A DNA stretch of 64,000 nt, taken from the NCBI GenBank assembly GCA_965601475.1, contig OZ271832.1, forward strand, positions 620,001 through 684,000, written 5' to 3'. Both the position numbers and the translations under genes were made by a program. Shown here in pieces: positions 25,970-34,528 of the stretch (the first letter of the stretch is position 1; each line of letters opens with the position of its first letter). The notes under the pieces are model-generated. The model was not told where the DNA came from, did no database searches, and saw nothing but the letters and a program-made list of their open reading frames with translations. This stretch comes from JAWPMT01 sp965601475. Lineage in GTDB: Bacteria; Bacteroidota; Bacteroidia; Cytophagales; Cyclobacteriaceae.

Positions 25970-28621
25970 TCACTCAGACCTAAGGCCTTTCACCGGATTG
26001 AGAATTGACGCCTTCAATGATTCAAAGCTTACCGTGATCAACGAAACGACCAACGTCAAGAACCCTGCCAGCACAAACACTTCCCAACTCATATCAACTG
26101 CATATTTGTAATCAGCGAGCCATCGGCTCACCAAATAAATCGCCAGGGGTACAGCGATTACCAGGGCTACCACAATCATTTTCACATAGTCGATGGTGAG
26201 CAGACTAAAAATCCGAGCCAAACTGGCGCCGAGTACCTTCCGTATGCTGATCTCCTTGCTGCGCTGCTCCACCATATAAGCAGAGAGACCGAATAGCCCC
26301 AGGCAAGCCACGATAATGGCTAAGGCAGCGAACACCGATACGAGCCTTGCCATCCTGGCAATGCCTTCGTACATACGAGCAAAAGACTGATCCAGGAAAG
26401 TATACCTGATCGGTTGATTGGGCATGAAGCGATCCCAAACCCCAGTAATCTCCTCCACTGCATCTGATACATCCGTAGAATGCAACTTCACTGCTACCAC
26501 ATCGCCAGCCTCCGATCGGCAAAGGCCAAGGGGGGCAATTTCCTGTTTCATATCATCAAAATGAAAGTTCTCCACTACACCAACAACGGTCCATGAGGTC
26601 CAGCTATTCTCGATTCTGGCTCCGATCGGATTGTCCAGCCCAAGTTCTAAGGCCATTTTTTCATTGACAATGATTGCAGATGTGTCGGTGGCTGCATCGG
26701 TAAAGTTGCGTCCGGCCACCAATTTCATCCCCATGGTTTCAAGATAGTCCAAATCCACCCGCCAACGCTGGGCACCTACTAGTTTATCGAGTTCCCTTCT
26801 GCCCTCTTTCCAAAAGCCATTTTGATCCCTTCTCGTACCGGTGACAGGCAGGTAGTTGCTCAAGGAAACACTTTTGACTGCCGCCAAGTGCTTCAGTTCT
26901 TCCTTGAAAGCCGCACTGTTGTCGCCGAGGGTGTTTGCCGCTTGAATAAGGAAGACCTGCTCCTTTTCAAAGCCCAACTCTTTCTTAAGAACAAAATCCA
27001 ACTGCGCGGATACCATCAGCGCTCCTATGACCAGGACGATAGAAGTAACGAACTGGAATATGACCATCACATTGCGCAGTGAAGCATGGTGACTTCCACG
27101 AGATTTCAATCCTTTCAAAACCTCCACGGACCGGAAAGCTGAAAGATAGAGCGACGGATAGATCCCTGCCAGTGCGGCCATGACCAGGACAAATAAGATA
27201 TTGGCTGGCACGAACCACCAGGCATCCCATGGGATATACAAGGATTTGCCTGATAGCTGATTGAATGCAGGCGAGGCAATCAATACAAGACCCCAAGCCA
27301 GCGCCAAGGAAATGAGGCTTGTAAGCATGGACTCTGTCAGAAACTGTTGCACAAGCTGGTGCCTGAAAGAACCCACCGCCTTGCGGACACCAACCTCCTT
27401 GGCTCGATTGGCAGATTTGGCCGTAGCAAGGTTGACGAAATTCACACATGCCAACAGCAACACGAAAAAGGCAATAATCACAAACATCCGCACGATGGCG
27501 ATACTCCCTGTTCCGGTAATATTATGGATATCTCCGGATCGAAGATGAATATCCTGGATGGGCTGCAGTTCAAACTCATGATATTCTCGTATCTCCTCCA
27601 CATCAGCCTCTCCCTGCTCTTCAGCATAGCCTACAATATACTGATCCTTGATCAAGCGCATCTTCTCTGCTAATTGGATAGCATCCGCACCTTCGCGCAA
27701 TCTGAGATAGGTATCATAATTCCAACAGCACCAATTCGTCTGTTCTCCGGGCCAAAATTCCCTTTGGCTTAGCGTGATCAAAAAATCGAACTGGACGTGT
27801 GTATTTCCTGGGTTTTCCATTACCCCACCTATCATGAAAGGGTCATCCACCTGATCATTCAAAACCACAAATTGACCTACAGGATTTTGATCAGGAAAGT
27901 ACTTCTCTGCCTTCCTTCTTGAGATCACAATGGTATTTCCTTGGGTCAGGGCATCTTCTCTGGTTCCGTAGACCATTGGCACCTCCAGTATCTGCAGCAA
28001 CGCCGGGTCTGCATAGGCAAAGCGCTCCTCGTAAGCGTTTTCTTTGCGATCAGCCCTCCGAAACTGGTTATCGCCACTATCGAACCATCCGGCATAGGGT
28101 ATCAACCTTCCTGCCAACTCCACCTCCGGAAAACTGGATTTGATGGCTGCAGCCATTTCTGCGGGAAAAGCCACCCATCTGCCCTGGTCAGCATCGTTGA
28201 AATAATTGATGACCCTGAAGATCCTATCCTGTTCCTGGTAATATGAATCATAGTCCATTTCGTCCTTGACAAAGAGCATAATCAAAATGAAGGCACAAAT
28301 GCCAAGGGCAAAGCCGCCCACTTTAATTGAGGAGTACATCCTATTCTTCAAAAGATGCCTCCAGGCCACCAGTAAGTAGTTCTTAAACATTGTTGTATGA
28401 TTTGAGTTGTTTGACATTCGTTTCCATGCAAAAGGTCTGCAGACATCCAGCACCTCAAGAAAGAATCGCGCATCAGCACGAAGTTTGGACACACCTCCGA
28501 GTCTTCTGCGAACGTACATCTCCGAAAGATCCCCAAGGAGTGACTCTATTACGGCCTCATGGCAAAACCACTCTAACAATCGGCGAGACCACTTCGGCGG
28601 ATGGGGTGTGCTGCTAGTCAC
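25970..28621 (-). CDS. MacB/FtsX-type ABC transporter permease with N-terminal prefix domain
   Basis: The 883-residue protein begins with a short prefix (about 1-70: PKWSRRLLEWFCHEAVIESLLGD in parts) known from permeases encoded beside PadR regulators. FKNYLLVAWRHLLKNRMYSS then starts the first FtsX unit, with a large periplasmic domain (MacB_PCD), three helices (IVRMFVIIAFFVLLLACVNFVNLA), and a second periplasmic and FtsX unit ending LAGFLTLVVSLITVSFESLKA. SANRAKEVGVRKAVGS and RSKEISIRKVLGAS are the paired cytoplasmic loops. No ATPase gene adjoins, so its partner is elsewhere. It overlaps the PadR gene by 8 nt. Confidence 0.88.
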   Translation of the reverse strand: MTSSTPHPPKWSRRLLEWFCHEAVIESLLGDLSEMYVRRRLGGVSKLRADARFFLEVLDVCRPFAWKRMSNNSNHTTMFKNYLLVAWRHLLKNRMYSSIKVGGFALGICAFILIMLFVKDEMDYDSYYQEQDRIFRVINYFNDADQGRWVAFPAEMAAAIKSSFPEVELAGRLIPYAGWFDSGDNQFRRADRKENAYEERFAYADPALLQILEVPMVYGTREDALTQGNTIVISRRKAEKYFPDQNPVGQFVVLNDQVDDPFMIGGVMENPGNTHVQFDFLITLSQREFWPGEQTNWCCWNYDTYLRLREGADAIQLAEKMRLIKDQYIVGYAEEQGEADVEEIREYHEFELQPIQDIHLRSGDIHNITGTGSIAIVRMFVIIAFFVLLLACVNFVNLATAKSANRAKEVGVRKAVGSFRHQLVQQFLTESMLTSLISLALAWGLVLIASPAFNQLSGKSLYIPWDAWWFVPANILFVLVMAALAGIYPSLYLSAFRSVEVLKGLKSRGSHHASLRNVMVIFQFVTSIVLVIGALMVSAQLDFVLKKELGFEKEQVFLIQAANTLGDNSAAFKEELKHLAAVKSVSLSNYLPVTGTRRDQNGFWKEGRRELDKLVGAQRWRVDLDYLETMGMKLVAGRNFTDAATDTSAIIVNEKMALELGLDNPIGARIENSWTSWTVVGVVENFHFDDMKQEIAPLGLCRSEAGDVVAVKLHSTDVSDAVEEITGVWDRFMPNQPIRYTFLDQSFARMYEGIARMARLVSVFAALAIIVACLGLFGLSAYMVEQRSKEISIRKVLGASLARIFSLLTIDYVKMIVVALVIAVPLAIYLVSRWLADYKYAVDMSWEVFVLAGFLTLVVSLITVSFESLKASILNPVKGLRSE

Positions 28622-28940
28622 CCATGGAGAGGTTTAAGCCCTCAATATTCCTTGCAAATTCAATTCGAAGTTTGTTGACTTCGACAAGCGTGTTCTTTCC
28701 TGTAGCGGTGAGGATGTAGTATTTCTTTCTACGGCCTCCTCGCTCGGCAGTGGCGCCCCCTTCGTTGGATTGGAGACATCCTTTCTCTTCGAGCCTATAG
28801 AGGGCGGAATGCAGCGCGCCGACACTGACACCTTTACCCGTCTTCTCCTTGAGCAAATCCATAATGGATACACCATAGGCCTTCGCTCCGAGCGAACCAA
28901 CGGCCAACAATACGAGCTCTTCAAATGCACCTAGCTTCAT
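28614..28940 (-). CDS. PadR-family transcriptional regulator
   Basis: The 108-residue protein is a winged-helix regulator: LGAFEELVLLAVGSLGAKAYGVSI, then VSVGALHSALYRLEEKGCL (recognition helix), then the wing RGGRRKKYYILTATG. PadR proteins usually repress the neighbouring operon until a ligand binds. It is the first gene of the pair with the ABC permease and overlaps it by 8 nt, so it most likely controls its own operon. Confidence 0.9.
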   Translation of the reverse strand: MKLGAFEELVLLAVGSLGAKAYGVSIMDLLKEKTGKGVSVGALHSALYRLEEKGCLQSNEGGATAERGGRRKKYYILTATGKNTLVEVNKLRIEFARNIEGLNLSMGD

Positions 28941-29052
28941 CGAATAGAATATTTCTTTCCTAAAAACAAATCAAATGAAGACAATTTCTTTCCTAAAAGC
29001 AAATTAAATAGGATAATTCCCGATGGGCTGATCTCACGAAGTGGGAAATGGA

Positions 29053-29148
29053 CAAAAAAAGAAGTGCACTTGGCAAGACGGTGCACTTCTAGGAAGAGGT
29101 GGCATAGCTGGCTCCCATCTGATGACATACAAACAGAAAACCTCTTCC
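29053..29148 (-). ncRNA. Candidate small structured RNA with terminator, upstream of the module B HTH gene
   Basis: On the minus strand a 9-bp perfect stem (29140-29148 with 29092-29100) encloses 39 nt. One base later comes a perfect 10-bp hairpin (29060-29069 with 29081-29090, 11-nt loop), and then seven Ts (29053-29059). The order, closing stem then terminator then T-tract, is the same as at 15243-15345. No gene on the minus strand ends nearby, so the terminator must serve a transcript that starts within 29149-29322 or antisense to the HTH gene. The rest of 28941-29322 is AT-rich and empty. Confidence 0.45.
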
Positions 29149-29322
29149 AGATTGGTTCAGTTGATTCAAAGGAATGATATAATCCTCTTTTGAGCCAGAA
29201 AATATTTTTAATAACAGGGCAAATACTAACTATTTGAATTACAAATAGTTATAAAATAGACATGAATAAAAAGTAAGAAAAATATTCTCAATCATGTTAA
29301 TTTAAGTCGGAACCTGAGAGAC

Positions 29323-29817
29323 TTGGACCTTATTAACAAAAACATAAAGACCTTACGAAGGCTTGAAAACATCAAAAGCCAGAGTGAGTTTGGGAATCAA
29401 ATTGGCGTCCCCGGACACAACGTCAATAAGTACGAAAACAATGTAATTCCCAAACCAGATGTGCTGCGAAACATTGCTGACAGGTTCCAGCTCAATTTAC
29501 ATTTGTTCCTAACCCGTGAAATCACGGAATCAAACTATGAAGAATTCAAAATTGAGCACAATACCGAAGCTAAGCTTGAGGACCTCATCAGCCAATCAAG
29601 CAGTTCTTATGAAATTACCCGGGCCGATATCGACAGGATTGCTACCTTTTTTGCGGACAAGCTAGGCAAGATTGAAGAGGATCAGTTGAATCCAAATGAC
29701 CGCCAGCGTATCATCAATGACTTGAAGGCCATTTTCCATGCCTATAATCAGAAGTTGAAAGATTTCTATGAAATGCAAGATCACCTAGCACAGGTGCTAG
29801 GTGATCGCAAACTCTAG
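29323..29817 (+). CDS. XRE-type HTH regulator with helical C-terminus (module B)
   Basis: No ATG lies in the open frame, so a TTG at 29323 is the likely start; HTH homology begins immediately (LINKNIKTLRRLENIKSQ). SEFGNQIGVPGHNVNKYENN contains the two DNA-binding helices and VLRNIADRFQLNLHLFL ends the domain. Residues 80-164 are helical and may form a coiled coil. Architecture and position match the HTH protein at 14720-15208: both converge on a TPR/TM gene. The last codons contain a 12-bp perfect hairpin. Confidence 0.8.
   Translation: MDLINKNIKTLRRLENIKSQSEFGNQIGVPGHNVNKYENNVIPKPDVLRNIADRFQLNLHLFLTREITESNYEEFKIEHNTEAKLEDLISQSSSSYEITRADIDRIATFFADKLGKIEEDQLNPNDRQRIINDLKAIFHAYNQKLKDFYEMQDHLAQVLGDRKL
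29779..29806. repeat. 12-bp perfect inverted repeat at the end of the module B HTH gene
   Basis: GATCACCTAGCA and TGCTAGGTGATC flank a 4-nt loop inside the last codons of the HTH gene, 13 nt before the end of the convergent TPR gene. It has no T-tract; it may terminate both transcripts. Confidence 0.55.
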
Positions 29818-29819
29818 TC

Positions 29820-31133
29820 TCAATCCAATTTGATATTATCGAACTCCATTTTTATCCTGGAAATGTTCTCGGAAATTTTGGAGTTGACTTTACTTCTATA
29901 TTGCAGATATACTATCAGGTAAATCCCTCCAGCAAGACCCAGGAGCAGGGCTGATATGAACCACCAAGTTTGATAGTAAGGGGTCTCCTTTCGGAACTCC
30001 GCATACTCTTTGATCACATCGGCAAAGAGAATTCGGTTGTTTTCTATCTCGTATTTCTCTCCACTACCAAGAATATCCTGAATCTGCGAGTTGTACTCCA
30101 CAGCATAGCCGACAGCTTCTTCATAGCTTCCCTCCGTCGCCAAGGCATTTGTGAGCCTTGCGTATATCTCCACGTGTTCCCTATCCAGACGATTGTGCTT
30201 TTCTTTTATGGCCTCTTTCCAAACAGAAACCGCCGTCTCTATATCACCCATTTTGTGATAAACTGTGCCAAGATCATATTTCGTCACGAAAATCGAACTA
30301 CTTGTAGTCTTCAGCTCGAGAGCTTTACGAAATGCCTCGATAGCCGCTTCATAGTTCTCTTCTTCCATATAGGTAACACCAATGCCATGATAGGCTTTGC
30401 CGACATATTCCCTCGCCGGATGGTCTTGAGCCACATTTTCATAGCTTCGAATGGTATTGTCATAAGCAATTCGTGCCACGTCATACTCACCTACTTCCCA
30501 ATACATAACGCCTATGTAATTGTGTACACTGGCAATGTTCTCCTCATCAGTAATCTCCTCAGCCAATTCCAGTGCTTTGGTGAGTGAGGATTCAGCAAGT
30601 GTAAAAGAGGCTGGATCCCCCTTTAGGTTGTAAGCTACACCCAGATTGTAGTGAAGATCGGATAGTTGCTTCGGTGTGAGGGCCTCTGACAACTTCAGCG
30701 CCTGCTCATAATTCTCGATGGCCGCGTCGTATTGGCCATATTGCCTGTAGAGTATACCCAAATTATTGTGAACACTCATTTTTAGCTCACTACTGTCCGT
30801 AGCCGCCAGGTATTCGAGGGCATCTCTATAATTGAAATATGCCTGGGATATGTCTTCCTTGTAAACATCGAAAATGTACCCCTTGAACCAATGTGCCTTA
30901 CCTACCTGATAATCGGCACCCTGTCCAATCCCATTCTCAATGACCTTATCACAGAAGATCAATGCCTGCTCATTATCCTCCCCTATTAAATCCAAGGCCT
31001 CTACCAAGGCATGGTTCAATTGAGACAATTCCGCATTGACAGGCTCAATTTCCACTTCTTGTTGGCATGAGAAGCAAGCCAGCAAGACGAACAGCATAGA
31101 ATAGTTTCTGATGAATATTTTCTTAAAGTTCAT
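29820..31133 (-). CDS. TPR lipoprotein with C-terminal membrane anchor (module B)
   Basis: From the ATG at 31133 the protein starts MNFKKIFIRNYSMLFVLLAC, with a lipobox ending FSC. About seven TPR units follow (LKMSVHNNLGILYRQYGQY, LHYNLGVAYNLKGD, VHNYIGVMYWEVGEYDVA, YHGIGVTYMEEENYEAA). A membrane helix (WWFISALLLGLAGGIYLIVY) lies near the end, with a short basic tail. The region from YHGIGVTYM to the helix aligns with the module A TPR protein, including a shared SSS-[IL]-F-[IV]-T piece. A lipid at one end and a helix at the other suggests that both ends sit in the inner membrane. Confidence 0.82.
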   Translation of the reverse strand: MNFKKIFIRNYSMLFVLLACFSCQQEVEIEPVNAELSQLNHALVEALDLIGEDNEQALIFCDKVIENGIGQGADYQVGKAHWFKGYIFDVYKEDISQAYFNYRDALEYLAATDSSELKMSVHNNLGILYRQYGQYDAAIENYEQALKLSEALTPKQLSDLHYNLGVAYNLKGDPASFTLAESSLTKALELAEEITDEENIASVHNYIGVMYWEVGEYDVARIAYDNTIRSYENVAQDHPAREYVGKAYHGIGVTYMEEENYEAAIEAFRKALELKTTSSSIFVTKYDLGTVYHKMGDIETAVSVWKEAIKEKHNRLDREHVEIYARLTNALATEGSYEEAVGYAVEYNSQIQDILGSGEKYEIENNRILFADVIKEYAEFRKETPYYQTWWFISALLLGLAGGIYLIVYLQYRSKVNSKISENISRIKMEFDNIKLD

Positions 31134-31178
31134 AATTAGCAATTCTTAATAACCGACAGTGTTTCCGGAGTCATCTTC

Positions 31179-31328
31179 CTACTTAGGCTTCTGTTTCTTC
31201 TCGTTATGCTCAGTAGTATTTTGCTCTACATCGTCGAAGATCTCCATGTCTTCTTCACAGGATGTGAGCATTATCTGAAGGGCACATGTGGCTACTACTA
31301 ACAAAACCGCTTTCTTCAATTTTTTCAT
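31179..31328 (-). CDS. Small acidic lipoprotein of module B (49 residues)
   Basis: An ATG at 31328 opens a 49-codon frame with a lipoprotein signal (MKKLKKAVLLVVATCALQIM, then LTSC). The mature part is CEEDMEIFDDVEQNTTEHN and a lysine-rich end, about 26 residues. It precedes the TPR gene by 45 nt on the same strand, as the module A lipoprotein precedes its TPR gene. The C-[GE]-E-D start and the acidic short tail are shared by both. Function unknown. Confidence 0.7.
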   Translation of the reverse strand: MKKLKKAVLLVVATCALQIMLTSCEEDMEIFDDVEQNTTEHNEKKQKPK

Positions 31329-31426
31329 AGAATACCGCTTTTCATTGTTTCACTAAAATATTCCTTTCCCATCATAAGCTAGCATGACCACCGAAAATGC
31401 ATCATATAGTATCAAATCGATACTTT

Positions 31427-32515
31427 TCATCGCAGATATTTCTGTGATCTGAGAAGATTATTCTCATCCTGAGGCTTATCATAAGGTACTGAGACACTCA
31501 GACAAGTTGTGCCAGAACCATCCGGATCGCGATTTACCGCCAAATTCAGCCGATTTCTCCTGAGCAGATACTGCACAACATCATCGGCCCTGTCAAGCTT
31601 TAGATCCAAGCCACGTTCCTCAAGCTTTTCAAAGTAGTCAAATACACCATTGTAGGAAATCATCAGGTTCATGGCGTCACTACCAGTTTCTATGGCAAAG
31701 AACACATAGGGTGCTTTCACCGCGTTTAAGCTTTCAAAGACCAACGCCAATAAGTGATCCAATATCACCAATACGTCTGATGGGATGGCTGCAGGTCTAT
31801 ACCTGCCCAACAAAAGACAAAACCTTACTTCGGGATTAGTTACCGCGTACCAAGACTGCTTATACTCCAGGTAATCTTTTAGATCTTTATCTAGCAGATT
31901 CCTGCCATTGGGCTGCGGTAATATTTTCGAAAAAGTCCTGGTCGATGACAGGGCACGTTTGGCACCCTTATCCAATGCCTCCACCAGGCCACTTGCCTCT
32001 GAGATCAGCATTTCTGCTTCATCAGTTAGTCTATTGCTCTTCAACTCTTCCAGGTCTTTCTTCAATGGATCCACTACTCCCGCAATGAGCGTCATCGAAG
32101 TATTCAACTCATGAAGCATACCCGACCTTACGCGTTGAATTTCTCTGTTTTTCGCCTCTTCGACATCATTGAGGAGATGATGCTCCAAATGAGTCACCTT
32201 GCTTCCAAGGCTATCGCGTTGTCGGGTGATTACCTGATTCCTTTTGGTGAGAAACGATATTGCATCTTCGTACGCCTTCAATTTCTTCTTCAATAAGAGC
32301 ACTTCGTTCGCTCCTTGTAGCAAGACCTGCATGTAATGCATGAATTGATCCCTAATGCTCTTGTAAGGGTAAAAAGCCCCTGGCTGTAGCGCCATCAGGG
32401 CTGTATTCGCACCGGACTTCTCATACCGCGCAAAACCTGGAAGTGCCTCCAGGAATACCCACGAGAGAAAAACGGTATAGATTAGCTCAATAGGTGGTAT
32501 GTCCATAGCGTTCAA
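31427..32515 (-). CDS. Histidine-kinase-like protein with degenerate ATPase domain
   Basis: An N-terminal hydrophobic segment (PPIELIYTVFLSWVFLEAL) is followed by a coiled-coil (LLLKKKLKAYEDAISFLTKRNQ), a HisKA-like helix with RSGMLHELNTSMTLIAG, and a C-terminal domain of GHKL length. The phospho-acceptor position is histidine (HELN). In the ATPase part the N-box asparagine and the DxGxG loop are not recognisable (LDHLLALVFESLNAV, SYNGVFDYFEKL), while the final GSGTTCLSVSVP resembles the G2/last strand. It may be a phosphorelay pseudokinase. It lies upstream of module B, same strand. Confidence 0.6.
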   Translation of the reverse strand: MNAMDIPPIELIYTVFLSWVFLEALPGFARYEKSGANTALMALQPGAFYPYKSIRDQFMHYMQVLLQGANEVLLLKKKLKAYEDAISFLTKRNQVITRQRDSLGSKVTHLEHHLLNDVEEAKNREIQRVRSGMLHELNTSMTLIAGVVDPLKKDLEELKSNRLTDEAEMLISEASGLVEALDKGAKRALSSTRTFSKILPQPNGRNLLDKDLKDYLEYKQSWYAVTNPEVRFCLLLGRYRPAAIPSDVLVILDHLLALVFESLNAVKAPYVFFAIETGSDAMNLMISYNGVFDYFEKLEERGLDLKLDRADDVVQYLLRRNRLNLAVNRDPDGSGTTCLSVSVPYDKPQDENNLLRSQKYLR

Positions 32516-32840
32516 GTTTGATTCAGTGAATAATCAGGTCCAAGGGCCTTTTTCGCAATGAGAAATTATTGAACCACAACTATTTCGACAAATTTCTTCT
32601 CACCCACCGTGAAAATTATGTTAAAATATTGATTATCAGTATTTTACAATATTTGACCTAAGTAATACTTAAGAACATATTTCTCAATTAGAGGAAAATT
32701 CTTCAATCAGCACCTGGAGTAAAGGATGGTTTTCTCCGCTTTTTGTTGCTCGAATGGAACCGAAAGGTGCTATCATTTTATTATTTGCATTGGGGATGCT
32801 CGTCATGCCAACAATCAAGACCAATTGTCAAATCCATCCT
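32516..32840. other. AT-rich intergenic region between the kinase-like and DinB genes
   Basis: I see no gene. The DinB frame is open from 32754, but its extra residues look like an unrelated hydrophobic start. TTG at about 32632 followed by AATATTTG resembles a weak Bacteroidota promoter for the DinB gene. Confidence 0.4.
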
Positions 32841-33284
32841 ATGAGAAATACGATCAATCGGCTATTCCAAAGAGACCTGGCCATGCTCAAAACAGAACTA
32901 CTCGCCTACCAATCAGAAGAAAACCTCTGGAAGAAATCTGGTGATATTTCTAATTCCGCAGGGAATCTGGCTTTGCACTTGCTAGGCAACCTCAATCACT
33001 TCATTGGAGCGATCATCGGTGATACAGGATACATCAGAAATCGCGAAGCAGAATTCAGCACGAAGCATGTCCAGCGAGAAGAGTTGCTATCTCAAGTGGA
33101 GGAAACCATGATCATGGTGGAGGAAACTTTGCGAAAGCTGGATGAGCAGATGCTGGACGAGGTGTTTCCGGTGAAGATCTTCCAGCAAAACGACACTTAT
33201 GAATATATCCTCACCCATTTAGCTACCCATCTGTCTTATCATCTGGGTCAAATCAACTATCACCGGAGGCTACTGGATACCTGA
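32841..33284 (+). CDS. DinB-superfamily (DUF1572-like) protein
   Basis: From the ATG at 32841 the product is 147 residues (MRNTINRLFQRDLAMLKTEL). DinB proteins are four-helix bundles with a metal site of three histidines; HLLGNLNHFIGAI and HLATHLSYHLGQINYH carry histidines at the expected places. Related enzymes transfer thiol cofactors such as bacillithiol, but most members have no known role. Upstream residues in the frame look like a hydrophobic signal, which does not suit this cytoplasmic family, so I excluded them. Confidence 0.78.
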   Translation: MRNTINRLFQRDLAMLKTELLAYQSEENLWKKSGDISNSAGNLALHLLGNLNHFIGAIIGDTGYIRNREAEFSTKHVQREELLSQVEETMIMVEETLRKLDEQMLDEVFPVKIFQQNDTYEYILTHLATHLSYHLGQINYHRRLLDT

Positions 33285-33304
33285 GGCTTGAAGCCAAATC
33301 TTGA

Positions 33305-34528
33305 TTAGAATCGTGCGGCCATAAGGAGGCTAAGGTCCTTGTAGCCGAGATTGTACTTTTTCGCCAGGTGGAAATTGGTGAGGCTACCCTTATACATATA
33401 GACTCCCCTCATAAACCATTTGTGGGTGAATATCATTTCCTCCACACCCCCTTCCTCCGCAATTTGTTGAATGATAGGCGTGAAAATATTCGAGATAGCA
33501 ATCGAAGCCGTTTGTGCTACTCTGGAAGCAATATTGGGTACGCAATAGTGTATCACGTCGTGTTTCCGGAACACGGGTTGTTCATGACTCATGATCTCCG
33601 AAGTCTCAACACAACCTCCCTGATCGATGCTCACATCGATGATCACTGCACCTCGTTTCATGCTTGAAACCATTTCCTCACTGACTACTTGTAAGTTACG
33701 TCCCTTCTCGGCCCTAATGGCGCCTATAAGAACGTCAGCGGATGGCAATACTTGCTCCAGGGTCGTGTGATCAAGGGTACCTGTGTACACTTGCCTTCCT
33801 ACCGCATGTTTTAGTCGTCGGAGTTTGTAGATGTGGTTGTCAAATACCTTGATGTTCGCGCCAAGCCCCAATGCTGCCCTGGCCGCATGCTCTGCAACTG
33901 TACCTGCGCCCAAAATGACCACTTCGGTGGGAGGAACGCCAGTGACACCGCCGAGAATCATTCCCCTTCCATCACCCGAACTACTCAGATACTCTGCGGC
34001 AATTAACATGACCGCACTACCTGCTATCTCGCTCATCGCACGAACCAATGGTAAGCCCCCCGCCTTATCTTCGATAAACTCATAGCCTATGGCGGTGATG
34101 CGATTTTTGGTCAGCGATTGCAGGTAGTCAATCGATTGGCTCCCCGTTTGAAAAGCTGATATCAACACGGTACCGGGCTTCATCATCTCAATTTCCGCCT
34201 TGGACGGTGGTGCCACCTTCAGTACGATATCTCCTTGATAGATCTCCTTTTGGTCGTAGACAATCCTGGCTCCGGCTTCGCTGTATTCCTGATCTTCGAA
34301 ATGTGCCAGATGACCAGCACCCGTTTCGATATTTACTTCTATGCCGCTATTCACTAACACCTTTACGGAATCAGGCTTAATGGCCACCCTATTTTCTTGA
34401 AACCGTGTGGCTTTGGGCACCGAAATGGCAATTCTCTTCTTTGAGGTCTGTACTTTGACCGGAGACTCTTGAGGTGAAAGAATACTTTTCCTTACGATCT
34501 GGGCAATTTCAGAATCAACTTTCTCCAC
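33305..34528 (-). CDS. Alanine dehydrogenase/PNT-family protein with altered catalytic positions
   Basis: The 407-residue protein has an N-terminal extension of about 30, then RIAISVPKATRFQENRVAIKPDSV of the AlaDH/PNT family in segments, and the NAD-binding motif VVILGAGTVAEHAARAA. Known alanine dehydrogenases have KVKEP and FLHLA with a catalytic lysine and histidine. Here these read KVAPP and AFQTG, so the histidine is missing and one lysine is replaced. It may therefore not be a true alanine dehydrogenase. It overlaps tsaE by 14 nt and lies in an operon with porX. Confidence 0.8.
   Translation of the reverse strand: MEKVDSEIAQIVRKSILSPQESPVKVQTSKKRIAISVPKATRFQENRVAIKPDSVKVLVNSGIEVNIETGAGHLAHFEDQEYSEAGARIVYDQKEIYQGDIVLKVAPPSKAEIEMMKPGTVLISAFQTGSQSIDYLQSLTKNRITAIGYEFIEDKAGGLPLVRAMSEIAGSAVMLIAAEYLSSSGDGRGMILGGVTGVPPTEVVILGAGTVAEHAARAALGLGANIKVFDNHIYKLRRLKHAVGRQVYTGTLDHTTLEQVLPSADVLIGAIRAEKGRNLQVVSEEMVSSMKRGAVIIDVSIDQGGCVETSEIMSHEQPVFRKHDVIHYCVPNIASRVAQTASIAISNIFTPIIQQIAEEGGVEEMIFTHKWFMRGVYMYKGSLTNFHLAKKYNLGYKDLSLLMAARF

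Noticed and set aside
29040..29160. 6S RNA or known riboswitch for the stem-terminator element
   Set aside because: Too short for 6S RNA and no known aptamer core recognised; kept only as a candidate RNA.
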